This document shows, piece after piece, positions 53,806 through 61,942 of a DNA stretch of 64,000 bases. The stretch spans positions 124,001 to 188,000 of the forward strand of contig NZ_PKUU01000003.1 of assembly GCF_002899675.1 (NCBI RefSeq). The letters are read 5' to 3'. Under the pieces are notes generated by a model. It did not search any database. It had not been told where the DNA came from and was given only the letters and a program-made list of their open reading frames with translations. Both the position numbers and the translations under genes were made by a program. Each line of letters starts with the position of its first letter. Within the stretch, counting starts at the first letter, position 1. This stretch comes from Clostridium sp. chh4-2 (GTDB lineage: Bacteria > Bacillota > Clostridia > Lachnospirales > Lachnospiraceae).

Positions 53806-53850
53806 AAAAGCCTGAGGCCAGGAGAATATCATCCTGAGCTTCAGGCTTTT
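53806..53850 (-). terminator. Terminator of ilvD
   Basis: AAAAGCCTGA (53806-53815) with TCAGGCTTTT (53841-53850), read on the minus strand it ends in CTTTTC. The hairpin lies 39 bases after the ilvD stop and could act in both directions. Confidence 0.75.
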
Positions 53851-53888
53851 TAGTATCATAGAAAAACAGGATTCTAAGCGTTCCGGTA

Positions 53889-55571
53889 TTATTCCAGAAC
53901 ACCGCCCTGGTCTGCTGATTTAGCCAGCTTTGCGTAGCGTGCCAGATATCCGGTCAGTTTCTTTGGTTCATAATGCCAGTTTTCTTTTCTTCTTGCTAAT
54001 TCTTCATCGCTTACATGGAGGGTTAATTCTTTTGTATACACATTGATGGTAATCTGATCCCCGTCTTCCACTAAAGCGATAGGGCCGCCGGCAGCGGCTT
54101 CAGGAGAGATATGGCCCACAAAGCAGCCGTTGTTGGTTCCTGAGAAACGTCCGTCTGTTATCAATGCGGTTGTCTTATTAAGACCTTGTCCGTAGAGCAT
54201 CTTCAGCGGCTGATACATCTCGCGCATACCGGGGCCGCCTTTCGGTCCTTCATAGCGGATGACTACTACGTGTCCAGGTTTGATCATCTGGTTTCTCACC
54301 GCTTCCGTACAATCTTCTTCCGAATCAAAACAGATGGCAGTTCCCGTGAAGTTGCGGGCTTCTTCCGCAATGGCAGCAGGTTTGGCAACGCCTGTATCAG
54401 GAGCCAGGTTTCCTCTCATGATTGCGAGGCCGCCCAACGTGCTGTGAGGATTGTCAAGCGGGCGTATGATCTCAGGATTGGGAGCGTACATATTCACATA
54501 GGAATCGATATTTTCGCCCATCGTTCTGCCTGTTACGGTCATAACGCTTAAATCAAGATGATCCCGAATGACTTTCATAACCTCAGGAATACCTCCTGCT
54601 TTATAAAGGTCTTCACAGTCATATGTATTGGAAGCAGGGCTTACCTTGGCAATATGAGGAATCTCATCACTGATCCGGTCAAATGCTTCCATAATCTCTT
54701 CTGCCGGAAATCCCAGTTCATAAGCGATGGCGCAGGTATGGATGACCGCATTGGTGGAGCCGCCCACTGCCATAAGCACTTTGATGCTGTTGACTAACGC
54801 TTCTTTTGTCATGATCTTGCGGCTGGTAATTCCCCTTTTCACCAGCTCTACAATCTTTTCACCGCTTCTTAAAGCATCGCGGTAGCGCTCATTATAAGGA
54901 GCAGGTATGAGGGCGGAGCCTGTTAAGGATAAACCGAGGGCTTCTGCCTGGCAGCACATGGTATTGGCAGTTCCCATAAACTGACAGGAACCGCAGGTCG
55001 GACAGCTGACTGTGATCAGGTTCTGGATATCTTCTTTGGTGCATTTTCCGGTCTGCCAAAGTCCCAGAGCCTCCGTGATCGTGGTGGAATCTGATTTTGT
55101 TTTATGGGCAAATGGAGCGCCTCCGGGTGTACATCCTCCGGCTACGAAAATGCAGGGAATGTCCAGACGTGCAGCGGCCATCAGCATGCCCGGAACGATC
55201 TTATCGCAGGAGCCCAAAAGCACCAGGCCGTCCAGTTTGTGAGCGCGCGCCTGAATCTCTATGCTGTCTGCGATGTTGTCACGGGACGGCAGCACGTAAT
55301 TGTTGCCGATATGTCCGGTAGCGACGCCGTCACAGCATGCGATTACTCCAAATTCCACCGGTGTTCCACCCCCACGATAAACTCCGTTTTTTACCTGTTC
55401 CGCCACGCGGCGCAGATTTGTGTGTCCCGGAACCATCTCATTGAATGAGTTGGCAATTCCTATAATTGGCCTGTCCAGATCGTCATCAGATAAACCAGCG
55501 GCCTTCCATAAGGTTTTGTTTGTCATCATATCGTCAGTATTAAAGATACCGACATGGTTTGTTTCGCTCAT
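53889..55571 (-). CDS. ilvD: Dihydroxy-acid dehydratase
   Basis: 560 residues, full length. Iron-sulfur cysteines and signatures are seen in GSCDKIVPGMLMA, TVSCPTCGSCQFMGTANTM and GRFSGTNNGCFVGHISPEA; KTDSTT-type motif appears as KTKSDSTT. It dehydrates dihydroxy-isovalerate and -methylvalerate in branched-chain amino acid synthesis. No other ilv gene is adjacent. AGGAGAAGAAGG precedes ATG 55571, with a good promoter some 35-60 bases upstream. Confidence 0.95.
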   Translation of the reverse strand: MSETNHVGIFNTDDMMTNKTLWKAAGLSDDDLDRPIIGIANSFNEMVPGHTNLRRVAEQVKNGVYRGGGTPVEFGVIACCDGVATGHIGNNYVLPSRDNIADSIEIQARAHKLDGLVLLGSCDKIVPGMLMAAARLDIPCIFVAGGCTPGGAPFAHKTKSDSTTITEALGLWQTGKCTKEDIQNLITVSCPTCGSCQFMGTANTMCCQAEALGLSLTGSALIPAPYNERYRDALRSGEKIVELVKRGITSRKIMTKEALVNSIKVLMAVGGSTNAVIHTCAIAYELGFPAEEIMEAFDRISDEIPHIAKVSPASNTYDCEDLYKAGGIPEVMKVIRDHLDLSVMTVTGRTMGENIDSYVNMYAPNPEIIRPLDNPHSTLGGLAIMRGNLAPDTGVAKPAAIAEEARNFTGTAICFDSEEDCTEAVRNQMIKPGHVVVIRYEGPKGGPGMREMYQPLKMLYGQGLNKTTALITDGRFSGTNNGCFVGHISPEAAAGGPIALVEDGDQITINVYTKELTLHVSDEELARRKENWHYEPKKLTGYLARYAKLAKSADQGGVLE

Positions 55572-55603
55572 CCTTCTTCTCCTTTATTAAAAATGATAAG
55601 TCA

Positions 55604-55632
55604 ATTATATCAATATGGGTGAATCGTGTAAA
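55604..55632 (-). promoter_or_regulatory. ilvD promoter
   Basis: On the minus strand TTTACA (55632-55627), exactly 17 bases, TATAAT (55609-55604). The leader to the start codon is only about 30 bases, so no attenuator or T-box is present. Confidence 0.75.
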
Positions 55633-55701
55633 CATTTTCTTGACTTTTAATCTCTTACAGTTTTTCTTTTTCAAACTTTTACAAACAATGTAATCCTGAT
55701 C

Positions 55702-55730
55702 TTGCAAAATAGAGCAATGTCGTGTATAAT
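55702..55730 (+). promoter_or_regulatory. tRNA-Ser promoter
   Basis: TTGCAA (55702-55707), 17 bases, TATAAT (55725-55730), 20 bases before the tRNA. Confidence 0.75.
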
Positions 55731-55749
55731 AAAGCGGTTAGTATTTTAT

Positions 55750-55837
55750 GGAGACGTATCGAAGTGGCCATAACGAGACTGACTCGAAATCAGTTTGTCG
55801 CGTAAGCGGCACGAGGGTTCGAATCCCTCCGTCTCCG
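55750..55837 (+). tRNA. tRNA-Ser (anticodon CGA)
   Basis: Class II tRNA with acceptor GGAGACG/CGTCTCC, anticodon stem ACTGA/TCAGT around CT-CGA-AA, a variable arm (TTGTCGCG-TAAGC-GGCACGA area) and TPsiC arm with GGTTCGAATCC. Discriminator G; CCA is not encoded. It reads UCG codons. Confidence 0.95.
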
Positions 55838-55842
55838 CTCCT

Positions 55843-55874
55843 AGACCCTTGTGTTTACAAGGGTCTTATTTTTT
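55843..55874 (+). terminator. Terminator after tRNA-Ser
   Basis: AGACCCTTG, loop TGTTTA, CAAGGGTCT, then TATTTTTT. Five bases after the tRNA. Confidence 0.85.
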
Positions 55875-56101
55875 GTGTTGCATTTCGTGTTGCATAAATT
55901 CCAGCAAGGCATCATTCCCTCTTCCCTCCTCTCCATTGAAGAAAACGATGGCTAAAAGCCCGGATTGGTTACTGAGGATATAAAATAGGCTTTTTGTCAG
56001 AAATAAATGTAATATTATATAAAATTTGATATAATACAATCAACAGTTAAGTGAAATGATTTAAGCAATAAAATAAACGATAGGAAAAGGAGTTAGTGAG
56101 T

Positions 56102-56794
56102 ATGAATGCGGTTAAGAGACTATTGGCAGTTGGAGCGGCGATTGGATTAACAGTTGCAGGCAGTATGGCAGCTTATGCGGGCGAGTGGAAATTTGATGAC
56201 ACCGGCTGGTGGTACCAAAATGATGATGGTTCCTATCCGGCCGACAAGTGGGAATGGATTGTTCAGGAATTAACTTCCGGTCTGGCCTACTGTTACTATT
56301 TTGACAGTAACGGATATATTTTAAAGGATACAACAACTCCGGACGGTTATCAGGTGAATCCGGACGGTGTTTGGATAGAGAATGGGGAAATTCAAAAGAA
56401 ATTCCTGGATACAGAAGAGATCAACAAGTTCAGAAATGAGCTTGAACAGAAAAAACAGGAGAGGGATGAAGCTTCTGTACAGGATGCAAAAGATGCCTTG
56501 TATGATGCCGAGGATATGAGCTTTTATTATAGGGGGCAGGCTGTTTTTGACTATCTGGAGGCGCTGGGATTTAATACCACCGGTTTGTCGATCAGCAGGG
56601 ACGAAGGTGTCAGATATACCTCCGAGCTAATGTTAGGCGGCAACGGAAACTCAATGTATAACCTGCTGAAATACAATTCCCAAAATGTAATGAAGAAGAT
56701 TGCAGAATATGTGAGCGGAAAGAGCTATTTAGATGAAGATGGTGAGAAAGCCGACAATCTGATCACAGCAGTGGAAGAGTATCTGAATAGATAG
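56102..56794 (+). CDS. Small secreted wall-binding repeat protein
   Basis: About 230 residues from ATG 56102 (AGGAG nine bases upstream; GTG 56096 is too close). Signal peptide ending near AAYA-GEW (residue 27). Residues 28-100 carry two aromatic wall-binding repeats (GEWKFDDTGWWYQNDDGSYP and YYFDSNGYILKDTTTPDGY). The rest is a charged helical domain (FRNELEQKKQERDEA) without a recognised family. It is the first of three neighbouring genes sharing this GEW...TTPDGY N-terminal module; the CAP gene follows after 23 bases and is probably co-transcribed. Confidence 0.8.
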   Translation: MNAVKRLLAVGAAIGLTVAGSMAAYAGEWKFDDTGWWYQNDDGSYPADKWEWIVQELTSGLAYCYYFDSNGYILKDTTTPDGYQVNPDGVWIENGEIQKKFLDTEEINKFRNELEQKKQERDEASVQDAKDALYDAEDMSFYYRGQAVFDYLEALGFNTTGLSISRDEGVRYTSELMLGGNGNSMYNLLKYNSQNVMKKIAEYVSGKSYLDEDGEKADNLITAVEEYLNR

Positions 56795-56817
56795 AAAGAC
56801 GGTAAAATGAGGAGCGA

Positions 56818-57894
56818 ATGGGTATGAAAAAGAAAATTGGAAGAATTGCCGGTTTATCTTTATGTTTAACATTATTATTTTCCACCAATGCATTTGCCGA
56901 ATGGAGGCAGGAGCAGGGAAACTGGTGGTTTGTGAATGCGGATGGAAGTTATGCAAAAGACGGATGGCAGTGGATCGGAAACAAATGTTATTATTTTACT
57001 TCTGAAGGATACTGTCTGATGAATACGAAGACGCCGGACGGCAATGATGTTGACGCCAGCGGAGCCTGGATTGTTGACGGGGTGGTTCAGATACGGCCGT
57101 ATAATCCGGTAAAGGGCTGGAATGATGTGGATGGTACGTGGAAGTATTATACGGGAAGCAAATATATAACGTCCGATTGGAAGACAATTGAGAACAAACG
57201 CTATTATTTTGATGAGAACGGCAATATGGCGAAAGGTTTTCGGCACATCAATGGGGATCAGTATTATTTTAATGATGACGGCTCCCTGCAGATGGAATCA
57301 TTTACCTTGGATGATATGCGGTATATCATAAAGGAAAAGGGCATAATTGCTGATGAAATCGATGAGTTTGACTGGTTTACAGGAAATTACCGGGATTCGG
57401 ATGATGATGATTACGACAGATCGGACGATTATGATAATTCCTGGTATTATGATAATTCTGATTATGATGACGATTATGACTACTCCGATTATTATAACAA
57501 CGATACCATTGAAGCGGATGAAGGCAGCTACGCTTATGAAGTGTTTGAAATTGTAAACAGGGAGAGGCGAAAAGAGGACAGGGAAAACTTAGAATGGGAT
57601 GTTGAATTGGCATATTGTGCTCAGGAGCGGGCTTACGAAATTCATGAAAAGTATGAACATACCCGCCCGGACGGGTCTTCCTGGTATACCATTTTAAAAG
57701 ACGAGGGTATTTCTTATCAAAGCTGCGGCGAAAATATCGCTTATGGGCAGCGGTCACCGGAAAATGTGATGAATGCATGGATGAATTCCACCGGCCATAA
57801 GAATAATATTTTAAAATCTTCATTTGGACGTATGGGCGTCGGATGCGCTTATGTCAACGGAAGTTATTATTGGGTACAGATCTTTGCCGATTAA
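56818..57894 (+). CDS. Secreted CAP/SCP-domain protein with wall-binding repeats
   Basis: 358 residues. ATG 56818 or 56824 can be used with GAGGAG at 56808. Signal peptide ending near NAFA (residue 29). Aromatic wall-binding repeats at about 30-165 (GNWWFVNADGSYAKDGWQWIG; RYYFDENGNMAKG), an Asp/Tyr-dominated linker at about 190-238, then a CAP domain (about 245-358) with EIVNRERRKE, EHTRPDGSSW, CGENIAYGQ and WMNSTGHKNNIL. Bacterial CAP proteins are secreted and of mostly unknown function. A very strong terminator follows, similar in sequence to the outer arm of hairpin element C. Confidence 0.88.
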   Translation: MGMKKKIGRIAGLSLCLTLLFSTNAFAEWRQEQGNWWFVNADGSYAKDGWQWIGNKCYYFTSEGYCLMNTKTPDGNDVDASGAWIVDGVVQIRPYNPVKGWNDVDGTWKYYTGSKYITSDWKTIENKRYYFDENGNMAKGFRHINGDQYYFNDDGSLQMESFTLDDMRYIIKEKGIIADEIDEFDWFTGNYRDSDDDDYDRSDDYDNSWYYDNSDYDDDYDYSDYYNNDTIEADEGSYAYEVFEIVNRERRKEDRENLEWDVELAYCAQERAYEIHEKYEHTRPDGSSWYTILKDEGISYQSCGENIAYGQRSPENVMNAWMNSTGHKNNILKSSFGRMGVGCAYVNGSYYWVQIFAD

Positions 57895-57913
57895 TGGGAA
57901 TTTTATATCGTTG

Positions 57914-57977
57914 AGAAAAAACGCCGGTAAGAAGGGAAAGGTGAACAGGGCCTTCCCTTCTTACCGGCGTTTTTTCT
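57914..57977. terminator. Strong bidirectional terminator resembling the arm of element C
   Basis: AGAAAAAACGCCGGTAAG and its continuation to 57938 pair perfectly with 57953-57977, with TTTTTT on either strand, so it can end both the CAP gene and the convergent gene at 58030. GTTGAG...ACGCCGG-AAGAAGGG also occurs at the 5' end of element C. Confidence 0.85.
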
Positions 57978-58029
57978 ATATAAAGAGCGATGTCACGCAG
58001 CAGCGGTCTGTGAAGACAGAGCGTCCATC

Positions 58030-58722
58030 TTACTGTGATGCCTTGTTTACCATGGAAAGCATCAATGAATCCGGCTTAAACGGTTCATTTTGATTATTAG
58101 TTGCGATTATGATTATATAAACAGTTTTCTCAACGGTTCTGTAATAATAAGCCATGCTGGATATATTAGGATCGCCGGTTGTTTCAAAGTAATATTTACG
58201 CCATGTTGTATTGTTGAAACTCGTCATCGCTTTATAGGAATAATCTCCTCCCGAAGATGCTGCCGTATAATCCAGGTCTTCATCCGTAATTTTCACGTTA
58301 TAATCCTGTTTTCCGATTGCGATAACCGTCTCATAATCGGATGAGAAAAATTTTAACCCGGTTTTGGACATTTCATTCAGGCTAAATCCATCCGGCGTTG
58401 TAAACACCAGGTCGCCCAAAGTATGTTCCGGAAGAGCAGGCACGTTTTGGGTTTGTATTCTGCCGTCCACCGTCCACGCGCCGTCTGCATCCACGGTATA
58501 CCCGTCCGGCGTTACCGTATCCGTTAAACAATACCCTTCCGGAGTAAAATAGTAGCATTTCCCGTCAATCCAGCTCCACCCGTCTCTGATAAACATTAAA
58601 TCTCCGTTATCATACTTCCATCCGGCGTCATCCTGTTTCCATTCTCCGGCGAAAGCAGTAAAGGAACAGACTGCGCTCAGCAGCGCAGCTGCCAGCATGA
58701 CGTTCATTTTCCTGTTTTTCAT
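58030..58722 (-). CDS. Small secreted wall-binding repeat protein, minus strand
   Basis: About 230 residues from ATG 58722 (AAAAGGAGGGG upstream; ATG 58728 is closer to the site). Signal peptide ending near AFA-GEW. Residues 28-95 have the same module as its neighbours (GEWKQDDAGWKYDNGD; CYYFTPEGYCLTDTVTPDGY; GAWTVDGRIQ). The C-terminal 130 residues (TPDGFSLNEMSKTGLKFF...MAYYYRTVEKTVYIIIIAT) form a beta-rich domain of unknown family. It faces the CAP gene across the shared terminator. Confidence 0.8.
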   Translation of the reverse strand: MKNRKMNVMLAAALLSAVCSFTAFAGEWKQDDAGWKYDNGDLMFIRDGWSWIDGKCYYFTPEGYCLTDTVTPDGYTVDADGAWTVDGRIQTQNVPALPEHTLGDLVFTTPDGFSLNEMSKTGLKFFSSDYETVIAIGKQDYNVKITDEDLDYTAASSGGDYSYKAMTSFNNTTWRKYYFETTGDPNISSMAYYYRTVEKTVYIIIIATNNQNEPFKPDSLMLSMVNKASQ

Positions 58723-58799
58723 GTCCACACCCCTCCTTTTACAATCGTATCATCTGCTTTCAGTATATCATAAAGAACCGGGAATTTCAGATCTTTCAG

Positions 58800-59177
58800 T
58801 TACGGATTTTTTAATTCTGTTTCAGGGAGAGAAATGTCCTCTTTTGCCGGTTCAGATATGGTGAGCTGAAGGGTGCAGGAAGTTTTCTGTCCGTCATAGT
58901 AAACGGGAAGCTGATAGATGCCGGGAACCTGAAAATTAACGCCGGACTTGTCATAATTAAACTTTGAAAAATCGTAATCAGAATCGGGGAAATAGATTTT
59001 AAAATCAACTTCAGGAACTTCGCCTGTCAGTGCGTTCAGATATAAAGTGGTTGGGCTGTTTTTATCAAATAGAGGATCGCTTGTATTCTCTCCTTTGAAA
59101 AACAGAAGGAAAGCCAGCAGTACCAATACCAAGATGCTGAAGCCGGTCATCCGGAACGAAATTTTTTTATTTTTCAT
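58800..59177 (-). CDS. Membrane-anchored Ig-like protein, unknown
   Basis: 125 residues: N-terminal membrane anchor (SILVLVLLAFLLFF, about 15-28) with basic residues before it, then a soluble beta-rich part with Asp/Tyr motifs (DFKIYFPDSDYDFSKFNYD; VPGIYQLPVYYDGQKTSCTLQLTI) resembling bacterial immunoglobulin-like domains. No family is assigned. It follows the 58030 gene's promoter region on the same strand and has a weak ribosome site. Confidence 0.65.
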   Translation of the reverse strand: MKNKKISFRMTGFSILVLVLLAFLLFFKGENTSDPLFDKNSPTTLYLNALTGEVPEVDFKIYFPDSDYDFSKFNYDKSGVNFQVPGIYQLPVYYDGQKTSCTLQLTISEPAKEDISLPETELKNP

Positions 59178-59460
59178 TTATTACCTCTCATTCTGCCGCA
59201 GATGCGGCGTTCTTTCTATATAAAATTAGCGGCTATTTATTAATATATCACGTTAAAGCATGAAGTTCAAATGTAATACATTTAAGCTTTAGATTGTGAA
59301 TCAGTTGCAGAAATGAATGGATATTTTAATTAAAAACTGATAAAAAAAGAATATTAATAATAAAAACTGAAATAAAAGAGCATGATTTTTGAAATTAAAG
59401 AATATACTATAAGGAAAAAACTGCAAATCACAACTTTTTGATTGTAATATCAACAATATA
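59178..59460. other. A/T-rich intergenic stretch
   Basis: No gene or RNA recognised. The sequence is strongly A/T-rich, with many AATAAAAACTGA-like words (59334-59370), upstream of the citrate synthase promoter; it may hold regulator sites. Confidence 0.3.
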
Positions 59461-59580
59461 TTGACTTTGATTTCTGGGCGTGGTAGACTACACAACATAG
59501 TGAAACAAGAAAACATTAGAAACATGTCAATGGAGACATCGTATATTTTATTTGCGATGCCTTTTTTTTAAACTTTTATC
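59461..59580 (+). promoter_or_regulatory. Promoter and terminator-bearing leader of the citrate synthase operon
   Basis: TTGACT (59461-59466), 17 bases, TAGACT (59484-59489). The leader ends in a hairpin (GACATCG at 59535-59541 with CGATGCC at 59555-59561) and eight T residues just before the ribosome site. An alternative hairpin, ATGTC (59524-59528) with GACAT (59535-59539), uses the same bases, so the two exclude each other, as in an attenuator. Confidence 0.5.
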
Positions 59581-59596
59581 ACCATGAGGAGGCGCT

Positions 59597-60931
59597 ATGG
59601 GTAATAATTTTATTGCACAATCATTTGGAAAATCTATGAACTATACGGATATCCCCAACTGTCTGTTTAAAGAGTACAACGTAAAAAAGGGCCTTCGTAA
59701 CGAGGACGGAACCGGCGTTCGTGTGGGGCTTACCAGAGTATCGGATGTTGTAGGGTATGATCTGGAGGATGGAAAAAAGGTGGAAGTTCCAGGTAAACTT
59801 TTTTACCGTGGAATCAGCTTAAACGATCTGGTGGCCGGAAAAGGAGATTCTCATTATGGATATGAAGAAGCCTGTTTCCTGCTTTTGTTTGGATTTTTAC
59901 CGTCTAAGAAGGAACTCATGGAGTTCTCAGGAGTGATAAAACAATTCTATTCTCTTCCCGATGAATTTTTGGAGATGAACTTTTTGAGAATGCCGTCCAA
60001 AGATTTGATGAATCTATTGCAGTGTGCAGTCTTATCTCTGTACAATTATGATCCGAATCCGGATGACATTGACCCTTACCAGAATATTTTAAAAGGACTT
60101 AATCTGATCGGAAAGATGCCGTTAATCATCTGCTACGGTTATCAAAGCCAGCTTCACTATTTCCAGAAGCAGAGCCTGATCATCCATTATGCGAGAAATG
60201 ATTATTCCATTGCTGAAAATATCCTGTACATGATTCGTGAAGACAGGAAGTTTACCGATCAGGAAGCCAAAATGCTGGATACTCTTCTGTTAATCCACGC
60301 AGACCACGGCGGCGGAAACAACTCCACGTTTACCAACGTAGTGATCGCCTCCACAGGAACCGATATCTATTCCACCATGGCCGGTTCCATCGGCTCCTTA
60401 AAGGGACCGAGACACGGCGGCGCCAATATCCGCTGTGCACAGATGATGCAGGCCGTTACCGACGAGATCGGGTTTACCACAGATGAAGCGAAAATCAGAG
60501 GCGTTATCAAACGGATTCTGGATAAAGATTTCTATGATAAATCCGGATTGGTTTACGGAATGGGTCATGCGGTATATACGGTTTCCGATCCGAGAGCCGA
60601 GATTTTGAAAGAGTACTGCGGCGATCTTGCAAGAGAAAAACACAGAGAAAAGGAATTTGAATTCCTTCAGACATTTGAAAAAATTGCGAGAGAGATGCTT
60701 CTTGAGAAAACCGGAAAAACCGTTTCCAACAATGTTGATTTCTACAGCGGATTTGCATATAACATGCTCAATATTCCAAAAGAACTGTACACACCGCTGT
60801 TTGCCTGCAGCCGTCTGGTAGGCTGGCTGGCCCACAACATTGAGAATAAACTTTACGATGGAAGAATTATGAGACCTGCAACCAAATATGTAGGCGATAC
60901 AATTAACTATAAAGCGATGGAGGAAAGATAG
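59597..60931 (+). CDS. gltA: Citrate synthase
   Basis: 444 residues; GAGGAGG precedes the ATG. Catalytic residues lie in HADHGGGNNSTF (His), GMGHAVYTVSDPRA (His) and NVDFYSGF (Asp); GSLKGPRHGGAN contributes to substrate binding. It condenses acetyl-CoA and oxaloacetate. The N-terminal extension (LFKEYNVKKGLRNEDGTGVRVGLTRVSDVVGY) is typical of clostridial forms. First gene of the citrate synthase, isocitrate dehydrogenase, aconitase operon, probably for glutamate precursor synthesis in an anaerobe. A terminator in the leader suggests attenuation. Confidence 0.93.
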   Translation: MGNNFIAQSFGKSMNYTDIPNCLFKEYNVKKGLRNEDGTGVRVGLTRVSDVVGYDLEDGKKVEVPGKLFYRGISLNDLVAGKGDSHYGYEEACFLLLFGFLPSKKELMEFSGVIKQFYSLPDEFLEMNFLRMPSKDLMNLLQCAVLSLYNYDPNPDDIDPYQNILKGLNLIGKMPLIICYGYQSQLHYFQKQSLIIHYARNDYSIAENILYMIREDRKFTDQEAKMLDTLLLIHADHGGGNNSTFTNVVIASTGTDIYSTMAGSIGSLKGPRHGGANIRCAQMMQAVTDEIGFTTDEAKIRGVIKRILDKDFYDKSGLVYGMGHAVYTVSDPRAEILKEYCGDLAREKHREKEFEFLQTFEKIAREMLLEKTGKTVSNNVDFYSGFAYNMLNIPKELYTPLFACSRLVGWLAHNIENKLYDGRIMRPATKYVGDTINYKAMEER

Positions 60932-60933
60932 AG

Positions 60934-61932
60934 ATGAATAAGACAATTACAGTTTTTAGAGGTGATGGAATCGGTCCGGAGATCACGGATTGTGTAATCG
61001 ATATTTTAAAAGCAGCAGGCGCAGAACTGGATTACGAAATCTTTAATGTAGGCCAGAAGGAGATGGAAGAACACGGCGCTTTAATTCCTGACGAAGCATA
61101 TGCTTCTTTTGAAAAGAATAAAGTCCTTTTGAAATCCCCGATCACAACGCCGATTGGAAAAGGCTTCCGTTCATTAAACGTGGCTCTGAGAAAAAAATAT
61201 GATCTCTATGCCAACATCCGCCCGGCAAAATCCAATACGGCCGTGAAATCAGCATTCGATAATGTGGATCTGGTTACCTTCCGCGAGAATACGGAGGATT
61301 TGTACGTAGGTGTGGAAGAAAAAATTGATGAAGACACCATTCATGCAACAAAGATCATTACAAGAGCTGCCAGCGAAAGAATCATCAGAGATGCATTTGA
61401 ATATGCAAAAGCGCATGGCAGAAAGAAAGTTACCTGTGTACATAAAGCCAACATACTGAAGATGTCGGACGGTATGTTTTTAGATATCTTCCGCCAGATT
61501 GCAGCTGAATATCCGAATATTGAAAGCAATGATATGATCGTGGATAATGTCTGCATGCAGCTGGTTATGAACCCTCATAAATATGACATCATGGTTATGC
61601 CAAACCTTTACGGCGATATCGTATCGGATTTAACAAGCGGATTGATCGGCGGTCTGGGACTTCTTCCATCCAGCAACCTTGGAAAAGATTACGCCATGTT
61701 TGAGGCCGTACACGGAAGCGCTCCTGACATTGCCGGAAAGCATATCGCTAACCCTACCGCGCTTTTATGGTCTGCCTGCATGATGTTGGAATATTTAAAA
61801 CAGTTTGACTGTGCATCCAGAATCAGAGCGGCAGTTGATACCGTTCTGGAAAAAGCGGACTGCCTGACACCTGATTTGGACGGAACAGCTACCACAGAAG
61901 AATACAGGGATGCGATTATCGCAGCATTATAG
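60934..61932 (+). CDS. icd: Isocitrate dehydrogenase (NAD-type, homoisocitrate/IMDH family)
   Basis: 332 residues, the short form. [15 protein letters not shown] at the N-terminus, substrate loop [41 protein letters not shown], and [19 protein letters not shown] are conserved. The short length and the VFRGDGIG start fit NAD-dependent isocitrate dehydrogenases; 3-isopropylmalate dehydrogenase is less likely given the neighbours. It starts two bases after the citrate synthase stop. Confidence 0.9.
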   Translation: MNKTITVFRGDGIGPEITDCVIDILKAAGAELDYEIFNVGQKEMEEHGALIPDEAYASFEKNKVLLKSPITTPIGKGFRSLNVALRKKYDLYANIRPAKSNTAVKSAFDNVDLVTFRENTEDLYVGVEEKIDEDTIHATKIITRAASERIIRDAFEYAKAHGRKKVTCVHKANILKMSDGMFLDIFRQIAAEYPNIESNDMIVDNVCMQLVMNPHKYDIMVMPNLYGDIVSDLTSGLIGGLGLLPSSNLGKDYAMFEAVHGSAPDIAGKHIANPTALLWSACMMLEYLKQFDCASRIRAAVDTVLEKADCLTPDLDGTATTEEYRDAIIAAL

Positions 61933-61942
61933 GAGGAAACCC

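Noticed and set aside
57347..57556. Met/Ile/Thr-rich plus-strand open frame inside the CAP gene
   Set aside because: It is a shifted reading of the Asp/Tyr-rich GAT/TAT repeat stretch.
59178..59460. Riboswitch search in the A/T-rich region before the citrate synthase promoter
   Set aside because: No conserved aptamer motif or stable stem could be seen; it lies upstream of the promoter.
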